Source: Artemisia argyi (taxonomy: Eukaryota > Streptophyta > Magnoliopsida > Asterales > Asteraceae). Taken from it: a stretch of 64,000 nt of DNA. The notes below the pieces were generated by a model. The model saw only the letters and a program-made list of their open reading frames with translations, was not told the origin of the DNA and made no database searches. Where the stretch lies: NCBI GenBank assembly GCA_030686995.1, contig CM060702.1, positions 68,140,440 through 68,204,439 on the forward strand, in the 5' to 3' direction. Both the position numbers and the translations under genes were made by a program. Of the stretch, positions 20,490-33,556 are shown piece by piece; positions within the stretch are counted from its first letter, which is position 1, and every line of letters starts with the position of its first letter.

Positions 20490-22707
20490 ATGGGTCTCAA
20501 GAAAGAAATGACAGAGGAAATTCCAGCTTTAAATCTTCAAGTATGGCATCTTATAGCGATATTTGTAGCATTAGCTATAGTTTTAGTTCTTTCATTGCTT
20601 TGGTGTTATGCGTTCACTAAAAAGAAATCGAAGAACACAAACAACAGGCTTCCGGTCACCCAAAAACCGACTGTGGTGTCTGCTGAGATCAAAGACATAA
20701 GAGTTGACCAGAATTCAGCTAATACATATGTAGGCCATAATGCGGGTTCTCATACCCTATGGGATAAGTTTAGTGACAAAGATAAAGATTCGGACAAGCT
20801 GTTAACACGTCCAAGTGTCGATAAGAGTAAATATGGTGATAATAGTAGTCAATCGGAATCTTTTAATCATTTAGATAAAGAAGAAACGGGCCCTGATTCG
20901 GGTGAAAATATACATAGATCGACTTCGCATCCTATGAATGTTGCTTCACCTTTATCTGGGTTGCCTGAGTTTTCTCATCTTGGTTGGGGTCATTGGTTTA
21001 CTTTGAGGGATCTTGAGATTGCAACAAACAGATTTTCGAAGGATAATGTTGTTGGTGAGGGTGGTTATGGGGTTGTGTATCGTGGTCAACTTGTTAATGG
21101 CTCTCCTGTGGCTATTAAGAAAATTCTCAACAACGTGTAAGTTTTGTTTTAAAAGCCATTTTTACTCGTTGGTATTTGTATTTCGTATGTGGGGTTTATC
21201 TTTATAATGTTTGGATTGTAGAGGACAAGCCGAGAAGGAGTTCCAAGTTGAAGTTGAAGCGATTGGTCATGTACGCCATAAAAATTTAGTTAGACTTCTT
21301 GGCTATTGTATTGAAGGAACCCATAGGTAAATTGTTCTATTTTAAGTCTCTTCGTTTACTTAAATCTTTCTGAATTATGGTAGATTTTTTTCTCGTGTCT
21401 TAAACTTGGTTCTTGTATCATCTTTTTTTGATAAAACTTTAGGTTGTTGGTTTACGAGTATGTGAACAATGGTAATTTAGAGCAATGGCTCCACGGAGCT
21501 ATGCGTCAGCATGGATATCTTACATGGGAGGCTCGAATGAAAGTTATCCTTGGCACTGCAAAGGCGTAAGTGTCTCTTTCTTTTGATTTAAATGAAACTT
21601 GTCACATGATCATTGTACTTTTTTGGCAATTTCTTATGATGCATCTCTTTTGCAGGCTTTCGTACTTACATGAGGCTATTGAGCCAAAAGTGGTGCACCG
21701 AGATATTAAGTCCAGCAATATATTGCTAGATGATGAATTCAATGCTAAACTGTCCGATTTTGGACTTGCGAAGTTATTGGGTGCTGGAAAAAGTCATATC
21801 ACGACCAGAGTAATGGGTACCTTCGGGTACGTGAATTATAAAAGTAGTTACAGTATTACTTTTTTAATCAATTTCATCATCTTTAACTTTTTGGAAACCA
21901 TGAATGATGAATCATGTGTTTTTTCATTCTAATACATTAAATTGGATATTATAATTATACTCGGTCATATATTATACAGTATTGTGGTAACATAGGTGGT
22001 TTAGTTGTACAAATTTAAAGCACTAATGAGCTTTATAGTCTATTTTAAATTATTCACTGTGATTTGTGTGGCTCAACAATTTTGACTTACACCTAAACTT
22101 TTGATGTCGTATAGTTATGTAGCTCCAGAATATGCAAATAGTGGACTTTTGAATGAGAAGAGTGATGTTTATAGTTTTGGAGTTTTGTTGCTGGAAGCAA
22201 TAACAGGAAGAGATCCAGTCGATTATGGTCGTCCAGCAGATGAGGTATGTACTCATTTGACATCTTATCAGTCAATACGGAACCTTTTAGGTGAACATGG
22301 TCTCATGTTTTTGTTTGGGGGGCTTTAGGTAAACCTGGTGGATTGGTTGAAAATGATGGTTGGAAATAGACGATCAGAAGAGGTTGTTGACCCTAACATT
22401 GGTACCAAACCATCTAGAACCGCACTTAAACGAGCTCTTTTGACTGCTTTGAGATGTGTTGACCCTGATTCCGAGAAGAGACTTACAATGGGTGAAGTTG
22501 TGCGTATGCTTGAGTCCGAGGAGTATCCGTTAACACGAGAGGTTAGTTATTCTCTTTGTAACATACATATATATATATTTTTCATAATTCTTTGTTTACT
22601 GAAAAGTGGTTGGACTACAGGGTCGAAGACGACGTAGGAGTCAAGCTAATGCCACAGAACCCGAGTCTCAGACCGAGAACTCTGATGCAGAAAAGGGTAC
22701 AAAATAA
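20490..22707 (+). CDS. Receptor-like Ser/Thr protein kinase, At5g18500/At2g42960 type (491 aa, seven exons)
   Basis: Exons 20490-21136, 21222-21326, 21443-21565, 21656-21826, 22115-22244, 22329-22541 and 22621-22707 all have GT...AG borders and sum to 1476 bases (491 codons plus stop). Residues 1-16 form a short outer tail, about 17-42 a single membrane segment ([20 protein letters not shown]), and 43-165 a Ser/Asp/Lys-rich linker. The kinase domain starts near 170. It has the Gly loop [12 protein letters not shown] (188-199), VAIKK with the ATP-binding Lys210, HRD at 306-308, DFG at 326-328 and APE at 352-354; it is an RD-type kinase with all key residues. The tail GRRRRRSQ is typical of the family. 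The phrases [15 protein letters not shown] and NLEQWLHG place it in the small extracellular-domain-free group containing At5g18500 and At2g42960. It should act at the plasma membrane; the partner is unknown. ATG 20490 is chosen because it opens the MGLKK...membrane layout of the family. Confidence 0.96.
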
Positions 22708-24055
22708 AATATCTAGCCATGACGAAACCTTCAAGTACAAACACGAAATCCAGAAGATCATTGAAGAAATCCAGACGGGCAAAACTAATACGAAACACAT
22801 CTTTTCTTTTTCTTTTTTAATTTACATTCTCTATAGATATTAGAGATTGATTTGTGCATGAAGAAAGTCAGGTTTAAAGATTACCTTATCGGGTGTGTAC
22901 AGTTTCTTTGTATGGGTGTGATCGATACTAGATTGGCATGACCATAGTTTTTTGTAGTACGATTTTGGATGCATTTTCGTTCTGCCATTGCCGACAAAGA
23001 TTAATGGATTTTTTCCTACATATGCTATGATATATTATATGGTTACTACATTTTAATCACTTGCAGTGACTTTGCAGCAATCTGGTCACTAAAGTCAACC
23101 TTTAATATGAAGCAATGTTACACTCACTTTTTTACTAATGAACTTGTTATACCTTAAATCCCGAATCTTGAATATTGCTGCATTGTCACTTTTGCTTTGG
23201 TAGGGTGTCACTTTGCAACTCTGTGTTGGGTTGACACCTCGACATCGGATAGAGGACGTATACCAAGATTGGTATGAACTGTACTCAAGCGAAATATGTG
23301 ATAAAATAAGGAACCAGCACATAAACTCGGATCGATATAAGGAACCAACTGTTTAAACCATTCGAACTACCTCAAACAGAAGCCAACCAAACCGGCTAAA
23401 CTATATTTCGGCTGGATCGACTTCAGAATTCATATTACTTCACTTAATACAATCATATAAGTATTAAGTAGGATGATAAGTTGACACACAAAACAAGAGA
23501 AAACATAATTTCAACTTGAAACATTGATCATGGTACAAAAATTTCCAATGGTCTCATTTTATATAGTCTCACTCTCACACAATAACTAACGATCCCACTT
23601 TCGTCCTTTACGAAACTTAAACCCATAAACTCTTAACTGAATACTGTATATAATAATTTCACACATTCATCTTTTGGTAGACTTATAGATTGTACAAGCA
23701 TACATTACAATAGGAAAGTATTAAAGTAAAAAAGTACGAAAATCAAATATTTTTCTGCAACTTTTTATTACAACTAAAGGAATTAAAAAGCTTTTATAAC
23801 AAGTTTGAGTTATCCAAGGTTGTTATGGACATTGACATCATATCATTGAGAAGTAAAAGCGTGTTGATCCATTCATTGCCAACAGAGACATTTAAGAAGG
23901 ATGAAGAAAAGTTGGCATATCATATGCATGTTATACACATGTCTATTTTTGTGCACCATCATCATCATCTTGAATATATAGGAACCCAAGATGCATCGAA
24001 AAAGATAATTACAGCAACATTCCGTTAACTGCCAGTCGATCATCTTGTCAACTAT

Positions 24056-24058
<3 letters not shown>
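22708..24058. other. 3' flank of the kinase gene, intergenic
   Basis: The first few hundred bases should hold the 3' untranslated region. No further gene, inverted repeat or transposon end can be supported on either strand up to the microsatellites at 24059. Confidence 0.6.
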
Positions 24059-24087
<29 letters not shown>

Positions 24088-24089
24088 CT

Positions 24090-24124
<35 letters not shown>

Positions 24125-24224
24125 CTTTTCAAATACGTAGTATGATTTATCATGTTCAAATAAAGCATGACAGGATTTACCATAGCGATACAATAATTTT
24201 TTTTTTTTTTTTTTTTTTTTTTTT
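24059..24224. repeat. Cluster of T runs and (CTTT)n
   Basis: A T run at 24059-24087 is followed at once by (CTTT)n to about 24125. After 70 bases a second T run follows at 24197-24224. All three tracts are of the kind that varies in length between individuals. Confidence 0.9.
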
Positions 24225-24333
24225 CATGATTTAAACTTAACATGTTAAAACAATGCTTTATTCTTGTATTTAATGATAATCACCTGAATGATGACATGCA
24301 CCTCAATCACCATGATGTACCATAATTTTTGCG

Positions 24334-24660
24334 GGTTGTCTTTAGGGGTTGGCAACCCATCTCACCAAAAATCTCATTACTCACTCTCAAGTCTCAACCA
24401 ATCCTTTTATGTCACATTATTCACTTACTTTTTTCATCACTCACCACAATTTTGTTAGCAACACCATCACTCACTACATGCCATCACTCACTTTATTTTT
24501 TTTAAACAAACTAAAATTCCATCACCAACTCCTTCTTCCCGTGCGTGAATCTTTCACTCAAATCTCATCCCGTGTGGTATCACGCATGCACGGCGGCGAT
24601 GTTGCCGTGCGTGATGCTTCACGTCCCGTGCCTTTCATCCATACGTTGCCAACCCCGCTC
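24334..24660. mobile_element. MITE-like element with GGGGTTGGCAAC ends
   Basis: Inverted motifs aggggttggcaac (about 24344) and gttgccaacccc (about 24645-24656) face each other across about 300 bases. The 10 bases aatttttgcg stand on both sides (24324-24333 and 24661-24670), which would suit a 9-10 bp target duplication of MULE type. The inverted motifs are not equidistant from these repeats (11 versus 4 bases), so the family call is open. Inside is a second hairpin of cgtgcgtga/tcacgca words. No ORF is convincing. Confidence 0.55.
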
Positions 24661-25114
24661 AATTTTTGCGTTAAAACAACCTTAAAACTTATGTCCATAA
24701 TTACGCCTGCCTTCGTTTATATGGTTGTCAGCTTTACACAAATTGTCCTTTTTAACAGCGCGCTTGTTTCTTTATGTTAAATTTTGCATAAAAAGCATCT
24801 TTCATGTGAGGATATGACAAATATGTCGTTGTGTCATGTGTGTAAACCTTATGAGCGATTCTGAAATTAACTCGTATGATGTTTTTGTAATTAAATGGCA
24901 TAATTGATGTATCAACATTTTACTTCTGACTGTGGAAGTGATAACACTAAACAAAAAAGGAACGACATCCTTATGTAACTTTTGCGGATACATTCTAAAC
25001 ACGAAAAACAAAAGAACCCAATAATCTCTCCAGATGTTTGTATATATTATGTAACACTTTGTAGTAGTATATTAATGTGTAATTTAGCTAAACTAAGAAG
25101 AATAGGAGTATGGT

Positions 25115-25440
25115 CACTACAAGAACAAGGTCGTGACACTTTTTTTAACGACATATATAATAAGTGTGAGCAAAAGTTCATATACCCTTACACTTTTAAA
25201 AAAAGAAAAATAATTTGTATGCCTAGGACTTAGACTTAAAATTAAAAACCCAATAGTCTCATTGTTAGGTCTGAATATCACAACTTAAAAAAAAAAGCGT
25301 GAGCATAGTTTAAGTTTTATCCACACATTTCGAAAAGTGTAAGCAAAAGTGTGAGTTTTGCTTACACTTTAGAAAAAGTGTGAGTAAATATGAAGTTTTG
25401 CTTACACTTTTTGTAAAGTATAAGTAAACGTAAATGTTTT
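25115..25440 (+). mobile_element. CACTA (En/Spm) transposon end with subterminal repeats
   Basis: The sequence CACTACAAGAAC at 25115 is the signature start of plant CACTA elements. It is followed by at least six copies in both orientations of a subterminal word, agtgtgagcaaaag / cttacactttt (25150-25440), the layout used for transposase binding in this superfamily. No matching right-hand CTTGTAGTG end is visible downstream, so this is one end of a truncated element or the partner end is badly worn. Confidence 0.65.
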
Positions 25441-26391
25441 ACCATTTGTAATTAAAGCATTATATTTGTCTACGATAGCTTGTTACTAATTAGGGTCAAG
25501 AAGGATATAAATGTATGACCAGGGTATCGGTGAAGTGGAAGTGTAAAGAAGATTAAGACATCAAAGGGTTTAAAAATAACGGCTTTTGCACATGTGACCG
25601 TAGGATGAACCGAGACAGGTGGAGAATTGACGATTTGGGCGGTGGTGTGGACAAGCGTGCCTATGTTGAATTAGCATGGAATTGGGCGGATGTAGGTATG
25701 GGTGGGTTGGTAGGTGGGTTAGAAGGATGGCAGTGGAAGGGGAACCGGATGGGCTTGGAGGTTTTCGTGAATTGGGCTCATCGGTCTAAGGTTGTGGTTC
25801 AGTTATAGTTGTGGATAAGCGGGGAAGCAGAAAATCATTGGATGGTGATTGGGTAGTTGCCAATGATCTGAAAGGAAAAACATCCCCATTAAACATCACA
25901 TGACAAGAAATGATGATTTTGTTAGTGGTGATATTAACTATTAAGACATCGAAAGCCGAGGTGGATAGAAGTAGCAAAGAAAGATGCATGAAGTTGAGTG
26001 AAAGAGATTTGTGAGCAACGTGTAATTTATGGTACATACCAAGCGTTTGGATTTACCGTTTTATTGTGATGTTTTTTGACATGAAAACCGAAACTGAATT
26101 CTAGTTTTGCGAAAAAGGGTGTGAATTTTTTGATGTCATATTCACCCGTGGTCAATTTGCAAAGCCTATATTTTATTACAAATAGTAGGAAGGTTGCCTG
26201 TGGTGTCCGTGAGATGTGAGGAGGCGCATGTGTCTAACTGTATATATTCTAGCTGGGGTCCCTAAAACGGGGAAAAGCCGTAGTATGAAAATTTTGCGGG
26301 ATAATAGTGACTTGCGAATTCCGCATGGCTTGAGGAACAGTAACACCATATTGGTACTGACTACTACTGAGTTACTACAGTATAATTTATG
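25441..26391. other. Intergenic stretch, no supported feature
   Basis: Only short ORFs without recognisable domains (for example 25605-25808, rich in Gly/Trp) are present. A captured gene fragment is possible but cannot be supported. Confidence 0.5.
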
Positions 26392-26399
26392 CTTGTTGG

Positions 26400-27059
26400 T
26401 AGGGGTGAGCACAAAAACCGAAAAATCGAATCGAAACCGAAAAAGCCGAGCCGAAAAAACCGGCCCATTCGACAAACTAATGGTGGTGGTTTTGAGTTTT
26501 ATAAAAACCGAATATTTGGGGCGGTTTTTGATTTCATAAGAAAAACCGAACCGAAAAAACCACCCCTCCCCACCTTTATATATGTTGTTATATAATGTTA
26601 TCTATATAAGATATTTGATAGTTAATTTCAAAGATTTGAGTATACAACTTTATCTATTAAAAAATAGTTTTGTTTATTATCTATACATTGAAATTTGTTA
26701 TATTTATAGATATTATGTCTTTGTTTTCGAACAAAAAGTGCAAAACTGCAAAGACATTTTATATCTTAGATTCATGTTTTGTTGTTTCGTACATTTTTTC
26801 GAAGCTTTGGATTGCTGGATATTATGCTATTATTGATATTTGATTTAAATATTTTTGATTGAAAAGTTGGAAGCGTAAACTTTCTAAAAGATTAAAACTT
26901 GCTTGGTTTCAAGTAAGGAAAAACCGAAACCGAACTGATTCAATGCCAAAAACCGAAAAACCCGAAACCGAATAGTTTGTAGTTTTCAAAAACCGAAATA
27001 TATGGTTTGGTTTTTGTTTTACCATAAAACCGCCCCACCCCGCCCCATGCGCACCCCTA
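26400..27059. mobile_element. hAT-type MITE (660 bp) with perfect 8-bp duplication
   Basis: The ends taggggtgagca and tgcgcaccccta are inverted repeats of the common plant hAT type. The 8 bases cttgttgg flank both sides (26392-26399 and 27060-27067). Both arms are rich in 'aaaaccgaaaccgaa' words and their complements. The AT-rich middle has no transposase. Non-autonomous; the perfect duplication suggests the insertion is not very old. Confidence 0.9.
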
Positions 27060-27245
27060 CTTGTTGGGTTGTTGAGTCACGGAAACAGTTTGGGCCGGCT
27101 TAATAGCTTGGTAGGCTAGTTGTGTAGGCTGGTCTGGGCCCGTATGAACATAGATATACTTGTCCTGTTAAGTTGGGCTCGTCCAGTTCGTTTGAAAAGC
27201 TCTTGAACTATGGGCCTTGTATTAGTTTGTCCAGTGGAGGAATTA

Positions 27246-27290
27246 GTATAACGAGGTGGGCGACGTTCCGCCGCGTTGCGGCGGAGCGTT
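27246..27290 (-). mobile_element. Helitron-type 3' terminus (hairpin)
   Basis: The perfect 8-bp stem tccgccgc/gcggcgga with loop gtt lies at 27267-27285. Read on the minus strand it is followed after about 25 bases by ctaat, which fits the CTRR|T end rule of Helitrons. Related GC-rich hairpins with a cgcgttgcgg core occur at 28436 and 52717. The element body should extend rightward on the plus strand; its 5' end may be one of the two 'ctctattatatatacga' sites at 27598 and 28409. Confidence 0.45.
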
Positions 27291-28424
27291 GTTTCATGTC
27301 ATTGGTCATTGTCGATATCTTTTACTTAAGTAGAAAGTTTTTTTGTTTTTTTTGTTTTTTTTTTTCCGGGAAATGAAACAGGCTCCATCAACCATATGTA
27401 TAGTGTTATTGTTTGATTTTTTGGATTGCGTTAATGGACACAGAAATGGAAAGGCCCAATCAAGCCAAATCGGTTTTTGTCATTTTGGGCTCCCCTTTGT
27501 AACGTAAAGTAAGAATTGATTTGGGCTGGAGTGGGCTTCCAAAGAATGGCCCCCAGTGTGACGCAAATTTGACGTCATCAAAAGCAAAAGTCAACGCTCT
27601 ATTATATATACGAGCGCATGTTATACAAATCTTTTTATAAAAGATCCAAAACGACTAAATGAATGCCTCAAACGTAACACCTCATTTATATGTAAAAAAA
27701 TTAAATATAATATATCTATAACTTTTTCTTTAAAAACAATTGTAATGTTATCCAATTGAGAGCAAATATATGCCCATTTGTGCTCGTTTAACTTTTAGAT
27801 GGACAATATATGTCCATTTAAAAAAAAATGAGAGGGCTAAATATGCCCAATTTTTTTTTTCAAATTTGTCTAAATTAGTTTTTTTTTTGCTTTTGGGCAC
27901 AAATTGCCACCTCTTTTAATCTTCGTCTTGTAACTTAGGCAATTCCCATTTATATGATACCTATCAATATCATTTGATCATTGCTTATGATAAACCTCTA
28001 TATTCATGCTTGAGCGTAATTGTAACTCAATTTTTGTAACATTTTATCTCTAGGATGGATATTGTTGTGCATGTGATAAAACTTTTGTAAAAACTTGTTT
28101 CAAGTAGTCTCACATGGTTCAAGTAATAGAAAAATTGCTTGTAAGCGTTTGGGTTATCAAAAACTATGATGATACTACTGTAAAATGCAACAGCCCTCAA
28201 AATGTATAACACATGGTTATGTTGCTATGTAAGTGTTTGCAGTGTATCTTGCAATGATAACAATGACGCATGTAGCCAAGAATAGGATATGAATTTGGCA
28301 AACAGAACATGAGAACCATGACGGTGGACCTGGGCCACACTGGGCTAATTGTTGGGCTGCTAATTGTGGGCAATGAAAGCAACCAATAAGAAGCCACAAA
28401 GTTGATGCTCTATTATATATACGA
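27291..28424 (-). other. Probable short Helitron bodies between hairpins
   Basis: The phrase gctctattatatatacga occurs at about 27597-27614 and again at 28408-28425. Inverted it reads TCGTATATATAATAGAGC, a plausible Helitron 5' start (TC). Together with the hairpin at 27267 this suggests one or two small non-autonomous minus-strand Helitrons. No coding sequence is seen. Confidence 0.35.
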
Positions 28425-28536
28425 TAATGGCGGTGGCCCGGCGCGTTGCGGCCGGGGCGATCTTTTTCGGTTGTAATAAGCCAACTAAATAAGTTAAACG
28501 AAACACGCCGTAATCCTACACACTAACATGGCTTTA

Positions 28537-28623
28537 TTATGATGTTAGATTGAATTTTAACGCAAAAAATAAGGCATCTTGTTCATCGTCTCTCTGCACC
28601 ACCAAAGTGTATTGACCTTGAAT
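28537..28623 (-). pseudogene. Terminal exon-like piece in the Helitron
   Basis: After an acceptor-like tgcag, 28 codons and TAA follow: IQGQYTLVVQRDDEQDAL then FFALKFNLTS. A second coding-looking stretch upstream on the same strand (about 29110-29210) ends HRIAFAYQ before a gtaaga donor, and another (about 32425-32550) reads ELWKYVEETRMKVS. They may be exons of one captured gene. I do not recognise the product, and the order of exons has not been proven. Confidence 0.3.
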
Positions 28624-31600
28624 CTGCATTCAATTTACAAAGATCAGTAACATGATTTTAAACAAAATCAAAGCTTGAAAGTATATAGTTTACAAAACAA
28701 ATGGCATTATATAGTAACTTCCGTTCACCTCATTTCTAATTTGGCTACCTCATTTCTAATTTAGCCACTCGACTTAGAATGAAAAATCTTGAAAGTTTGC
28801 TGGTTTTAGAAATACCTTTTAATGTTTGTTACCAAATTAGAACTTTTCCCTTCTTTTATTTAGCACAAAATTTACGTTTCACAAATTATACAGCAACTAT
28901 CTTAGCAGCAGCTATGAATGCAAGCAAAATGTTATAATGCAAAACAGTAATGGTGTTTAAATTTTCAAGTGTCCTTGTGCCAACTGATGCATTAATGGTG
29001 TTATTAACGTATCATGTAAAGATTTGAGTGAGGAAAATTGATTCGGAATCCAAATTAACAACCATTCCACAAAAAAGGGATAGACAAATAACATCGTAAT
29101 TAAATCCATTCAATCTTACCTGGTAAGCAAAAGCAATCCTATGGTCACTTTCTGGATCAGATTCAGATTGAGCTTCCTTTTTGTCGTCATTTTTTCCTGT
29201 TGTCTTTGATTGGGGATTCAAATCCTTCTATGTTTTCATCTCTTCCTGCTCTAGCATCATATTTGTGCCCTTCTTGGTTCCTTATGCTGTTCATTTGTTG
29301 TTGCATTTGTGTTTTCGTTAGTATTTGCGTTGACGTTATTGTTGTTTTTCTTTTGGATCTGCAATTTTCGAGTTTACCAATAATCAACATATCATAAATC
29401 AAACATAAGTTCTACCGGGAAAACATGCCACAAACACACATACGTATTTGTTTAGCAGCAAATTAACCATCCGGATGAAGCTCTAGCTGGCTATCTAAAA
29501 AATTGGTTTTAGGCTCGTGCCCAATAGCAAAAAAAACAACTCATTCATGTAAACACCACGTCCAAACACCACTTGTTAGTTGCAGCCTGCAGGTGAAAAA
29601 ACGTTGTGAAGCTAAGACTAACTGGAACAGAAAATGAGTAATTTCATCTACCGTCTTCTGTGGCTTTTAACACATAGCCTAAAAAGGTTAAGCCACTTAA
29701 ATAAGCTTACCTAAACCCTCCACATTCGACCCAAACAACAACATAAATGCTACATATCTTTCTCTCAATCTTTCGAGCTGGTTCACTCTTCAACCAAGAA
29801 TCCCATTTTCTTTGCGGCGTTCATCCAAATAATCTAAATGAAAGAGAGATAACATTTTGTTTAGTAATTAGAATCAATTATTGAAAATTTAGAGAATCAG
29901 GAAACAATTTTGTCAAACCAAAGGTAAGTAAACTTAAAGAAGGTATAAGTAAATTCATCGATAATTCTGTGAAGTTCAATAAAAGTTGTTTTAACGGTGT
30001 ATCCAAGCAATAAAGCTGCATGCAAATGTTCATATTCTATGCTAGACGAAACACATACCGTCATTTCCTTTTGTCGCTTCTTTACTACCTTTCCTAACAC
30101 TGATTAACAGTAGTCGTCTAGAAATTTTTTGATTTCGAATGTTTAGTTATTCCACAGCTTTCTGCAAACATAAGAGAACACCGTTGCTTCAGCATATGTG
30201 CAATAGAAAATATAATATCTGATCGAGTAATAGAGCTAGCAATACCTGTACAATCAAAATAATAGCAATATCTGGTATATTTAGTTGTAGATGTTTTTTA
30301 CGTACTCTGTTACTTGCTGACTTTCTGGTTGTCGTGGCTGTGCAGTACATTTTATTTATACGACCGTATCTTTCTTGAAGGTTGTACATTCGAGGTGGAA
30401 ATTATCGAAACCCTGCAAATCAAACCGGAAGTAAATAAATGAGAAACCCTCAACAGGTTCAACCGGCTGGAAAAAATAGGGTACTGATAATGCAACAAAT
30501 CGATTATACATGCACCAATTAATTCACCTACAAAAATTTACACCAACGTTGACACTTTTACAGTATTTGTCCGAGTAAACATATATCACCATATACCAAA
30601 TTTTGGGCTTACCAATTAAATAAAGCTCAAGCCTTCTTTTTCATAATGTATGATCATAAAGTGCAGTTCCTGATCCTTTATGACCTGCATCGAGAAGATT
30701 TGTAAGATTGTGGCTAGCAGTTTGAAAGTAAGAAACATCAGATATGAAAGATAACCAAAAAAATGGACATTAAGATTATGGATTAACCTTGCAGCTTTGA
30801 GTTCACCTTCATGCTTGAACCTGAAACATGATGACTAACATTAAGTTCAGGAAGTTGAAACGCATATGTTACAATCAATAACACAGTTCAAATTAATTAT
30901 AGATAATCATGTTTTAAAAATGACCTCGAAGCCAAATGACCAAACGAAACCGCAACATCCATTTTACAAAGTAAGATGGAAATAGTGTAAAAAACTCACT
31001 TGTGATACCACCATTACAACAATCTCGTCAAGCACCTACACAAATAGACCAAATTTTATTACAATATATCCAAATATACTAAGCAAATGAACATCAGAAT
31101 AAAATTCACAGAATCTGTTACATGGTCTGTGAGTTTTTTCATTGTCTAAAGTTTCATCAATGGGCCCAGACATGTGACATCAATCATAGCATCTAGGCTA
31201 ATGAAAAACGGAAATAGGTGGCCATAGCAACACATAAAGAACCAAATGAGGATCAGAAGAAATGTAAATTCAAGCTAAAACCGAAAACTTTGTTTTGGTC
31301 ATGCAAGTAAGTTGATATGTATTTGTTAATCCACTATGGTGATGTGCTAAGCAGGTATGCACAAAAAATAACTTGCTAATGTGGATCACACATGCGCGCC
31401 AAAGAGAAAATAATCGAGTAACTTCATTTTTTTGCTCGGCTAATACATGATACATGTCAGTCTACTATTGCTTTAATTCACTTCATATAACACTCCCTTA
31501 TTTAATCACTACTCCTTTCCAACTACTGTTAACCATTTTTTAAGTTAAGTAACATTCATATTTTTATCCAAATTGCGTGCTGACCCATACTTAAAAGTGA

Positions 31601-32127
31601 CATGTTTTGGCTAGCACCGATTTTTGACCCACACTCACTTAAATTCTAATCACTAATCTTAGCAACTGTAATAATATTAATTAAAATGATCCATTAGAGC
31701 TATTGCATCAGCAACCATGAAGCATAATCTGCAATAGGCTGTACACTTTTATTGATCACCTTCTGAACATCAGTTTAAGTAACATATGTATCTAAATAGA
31801 AGCTATTAACAAATATATACCTTATTTTAGCATAAGTTGAGACACTTAAACATGGCATGACTACATACCTTATTGTTAATACCAACTTCTACAGAACCAT
31901 TTGTGCGAAACTGCAAAATAATGAGACCGAGTTAGTTGTAACTCAACTATCTTTCTTTTCTATTTTTTTGCCATAATGCCAAGTCAGGCATCTGGATCCA
32001 AAAAAGAAGTCATCAAATTAGTGTTTGATTCCTAAAGTAACGACCACTTAAACCCCGTAAAGACAGCAAACGGAATAAACTAATAATAACCATTAGCCAA
32101 AAATAAACTGATAATAACCATTAGCCC

Positions 32128-33556
32128 AAAATGAATTAAGTGCCACATTCGTGCCTACGATTACCTTTCATGGCAAAACATCAGATTTATCCATAATTAG
32201 GCTTTTTTGCTACTTTGTTATTACATTTTCTTAAAAAAGGCCGTTCTAATATCAAACATACCAAAATGCAGATAAGCAGTTCTAATATTATTCGTTTTGA
32301 TCAGCAAATCTTACAATTATTCGCTAACGAATTACATAACCACGATAAGTTTTTTTTTTCTTTTCTAAATAATGTTTCATGATTCAGGTAATGGTAATAC
32401 GCTACCAACAAAAAAAGGTAACACGAACCTTTTCTCTTTCGGTTGTCACCGGAATCCCTGCTATATCGGGCTGTATCAGTACACTTCGTTAGTGAAACTT
32501 TCATCCTTGTCTCTTCTACATACTTCCACAATTCCTGAAAAATGCACAATCATCAAACATACCACTCTTTATTATGTGATTCAAAACAACTATTCAATAA
32601 AAAGAGCCAAACCATTTATAAAAGCCAAGAAATTTATACCAGTCGTAGCTTCTTGTAAGTGAATATGTAAGACCAAAAATTTCGAGTAGGTGAAACAGCA
32701 CACTTGCAGCAGAAGTTTTATTTGCAGTACGATTATTCCAAAAACTTTTTTAGTAAAGCATCAAGCTCTTTAACAGTAACGTCTCCTAGCATTTTTATCA
32801 ATCCACACGTTAAATATGCCACAAACAATGAAAAAACCTTCTCACTGATTATATAATAAGGTCGCATCTTGAATATACATACCAATAAAGACAAAACATG
32901 AGCCAATGGGAGACTTGACATTATGAATCCGAGATCTCTACAGGTCTTAATTCTTAACCGTCACCTGCAATAAGTTTAAATGGAATTAAAGTTTTATAAT
33001 CGTTTAAAAAATGAAATATCATTAAACCAAATCTTGTAAACTTACAGCTCAAACCTTGTCTCTTTATTATGAACATACGCCTGCCAAAAATGAACTGTCA
33101 TTAAGCCGCGTTTTCAAAGGTTTAATGGACATGTACAATGCACTTCTTATATACAATTAAATAAGCACCTATATACAAACACTCAAACTAAGTATATTAC
33201 AATTTTAAAAAAAATCCCAAACACCCTCTTATATGCATATGTATGGCAATATTCATATCTTGTTATGTGTTCGTTTGATCCAAAGAACACAATTTCTATA
33301 AGCCTTCAATCTTTAAGAAAACAACTATTAGCCCAAAATGAATAAAGTGCCACATTCGTGCATAAAACGATTACTTTTCATGGCAAACCATCAGAATTTA
33401 TCGATAATTAGGCTTTTTTTTGCTACTTTGTTATTACATTCTCTAAAAAAAACCGTTCTAATATTAACCATACCAAAATGCAGATAAGCAGTTCTAATAT
33501 TAGTAATTTCTATTAGAAAAACTTACAATTATTCGCTAACGAATTACATAACACAT
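32128..33556 (+). repeat. Direct pair of about 220-bp repeats (32128-32346 and 33333-33556)
   Basis: Both copies contain gtgccacattcgtgc, aattaggctttttt, gctactttgttattacatt, accaaaatgcagataagcag and cttacaattattcgctaacg in the same order, with scattered substitutions. The duplication is internal to the Helitron-like element, 1.2 kb apart. Confidence 0.85.

Noticed and set aside
23873..24243. Lys/Glu-rich minus-strand ORFs
   Set aside because: They are translations of the T and (CTTT)n tracts.
25605..26037. Gly/Trp-rich ORF and overlapping antisense ORF
   Set aside because: No recognisable motif, no splice context, and both strands are equally open; cannot be supported as a gene.
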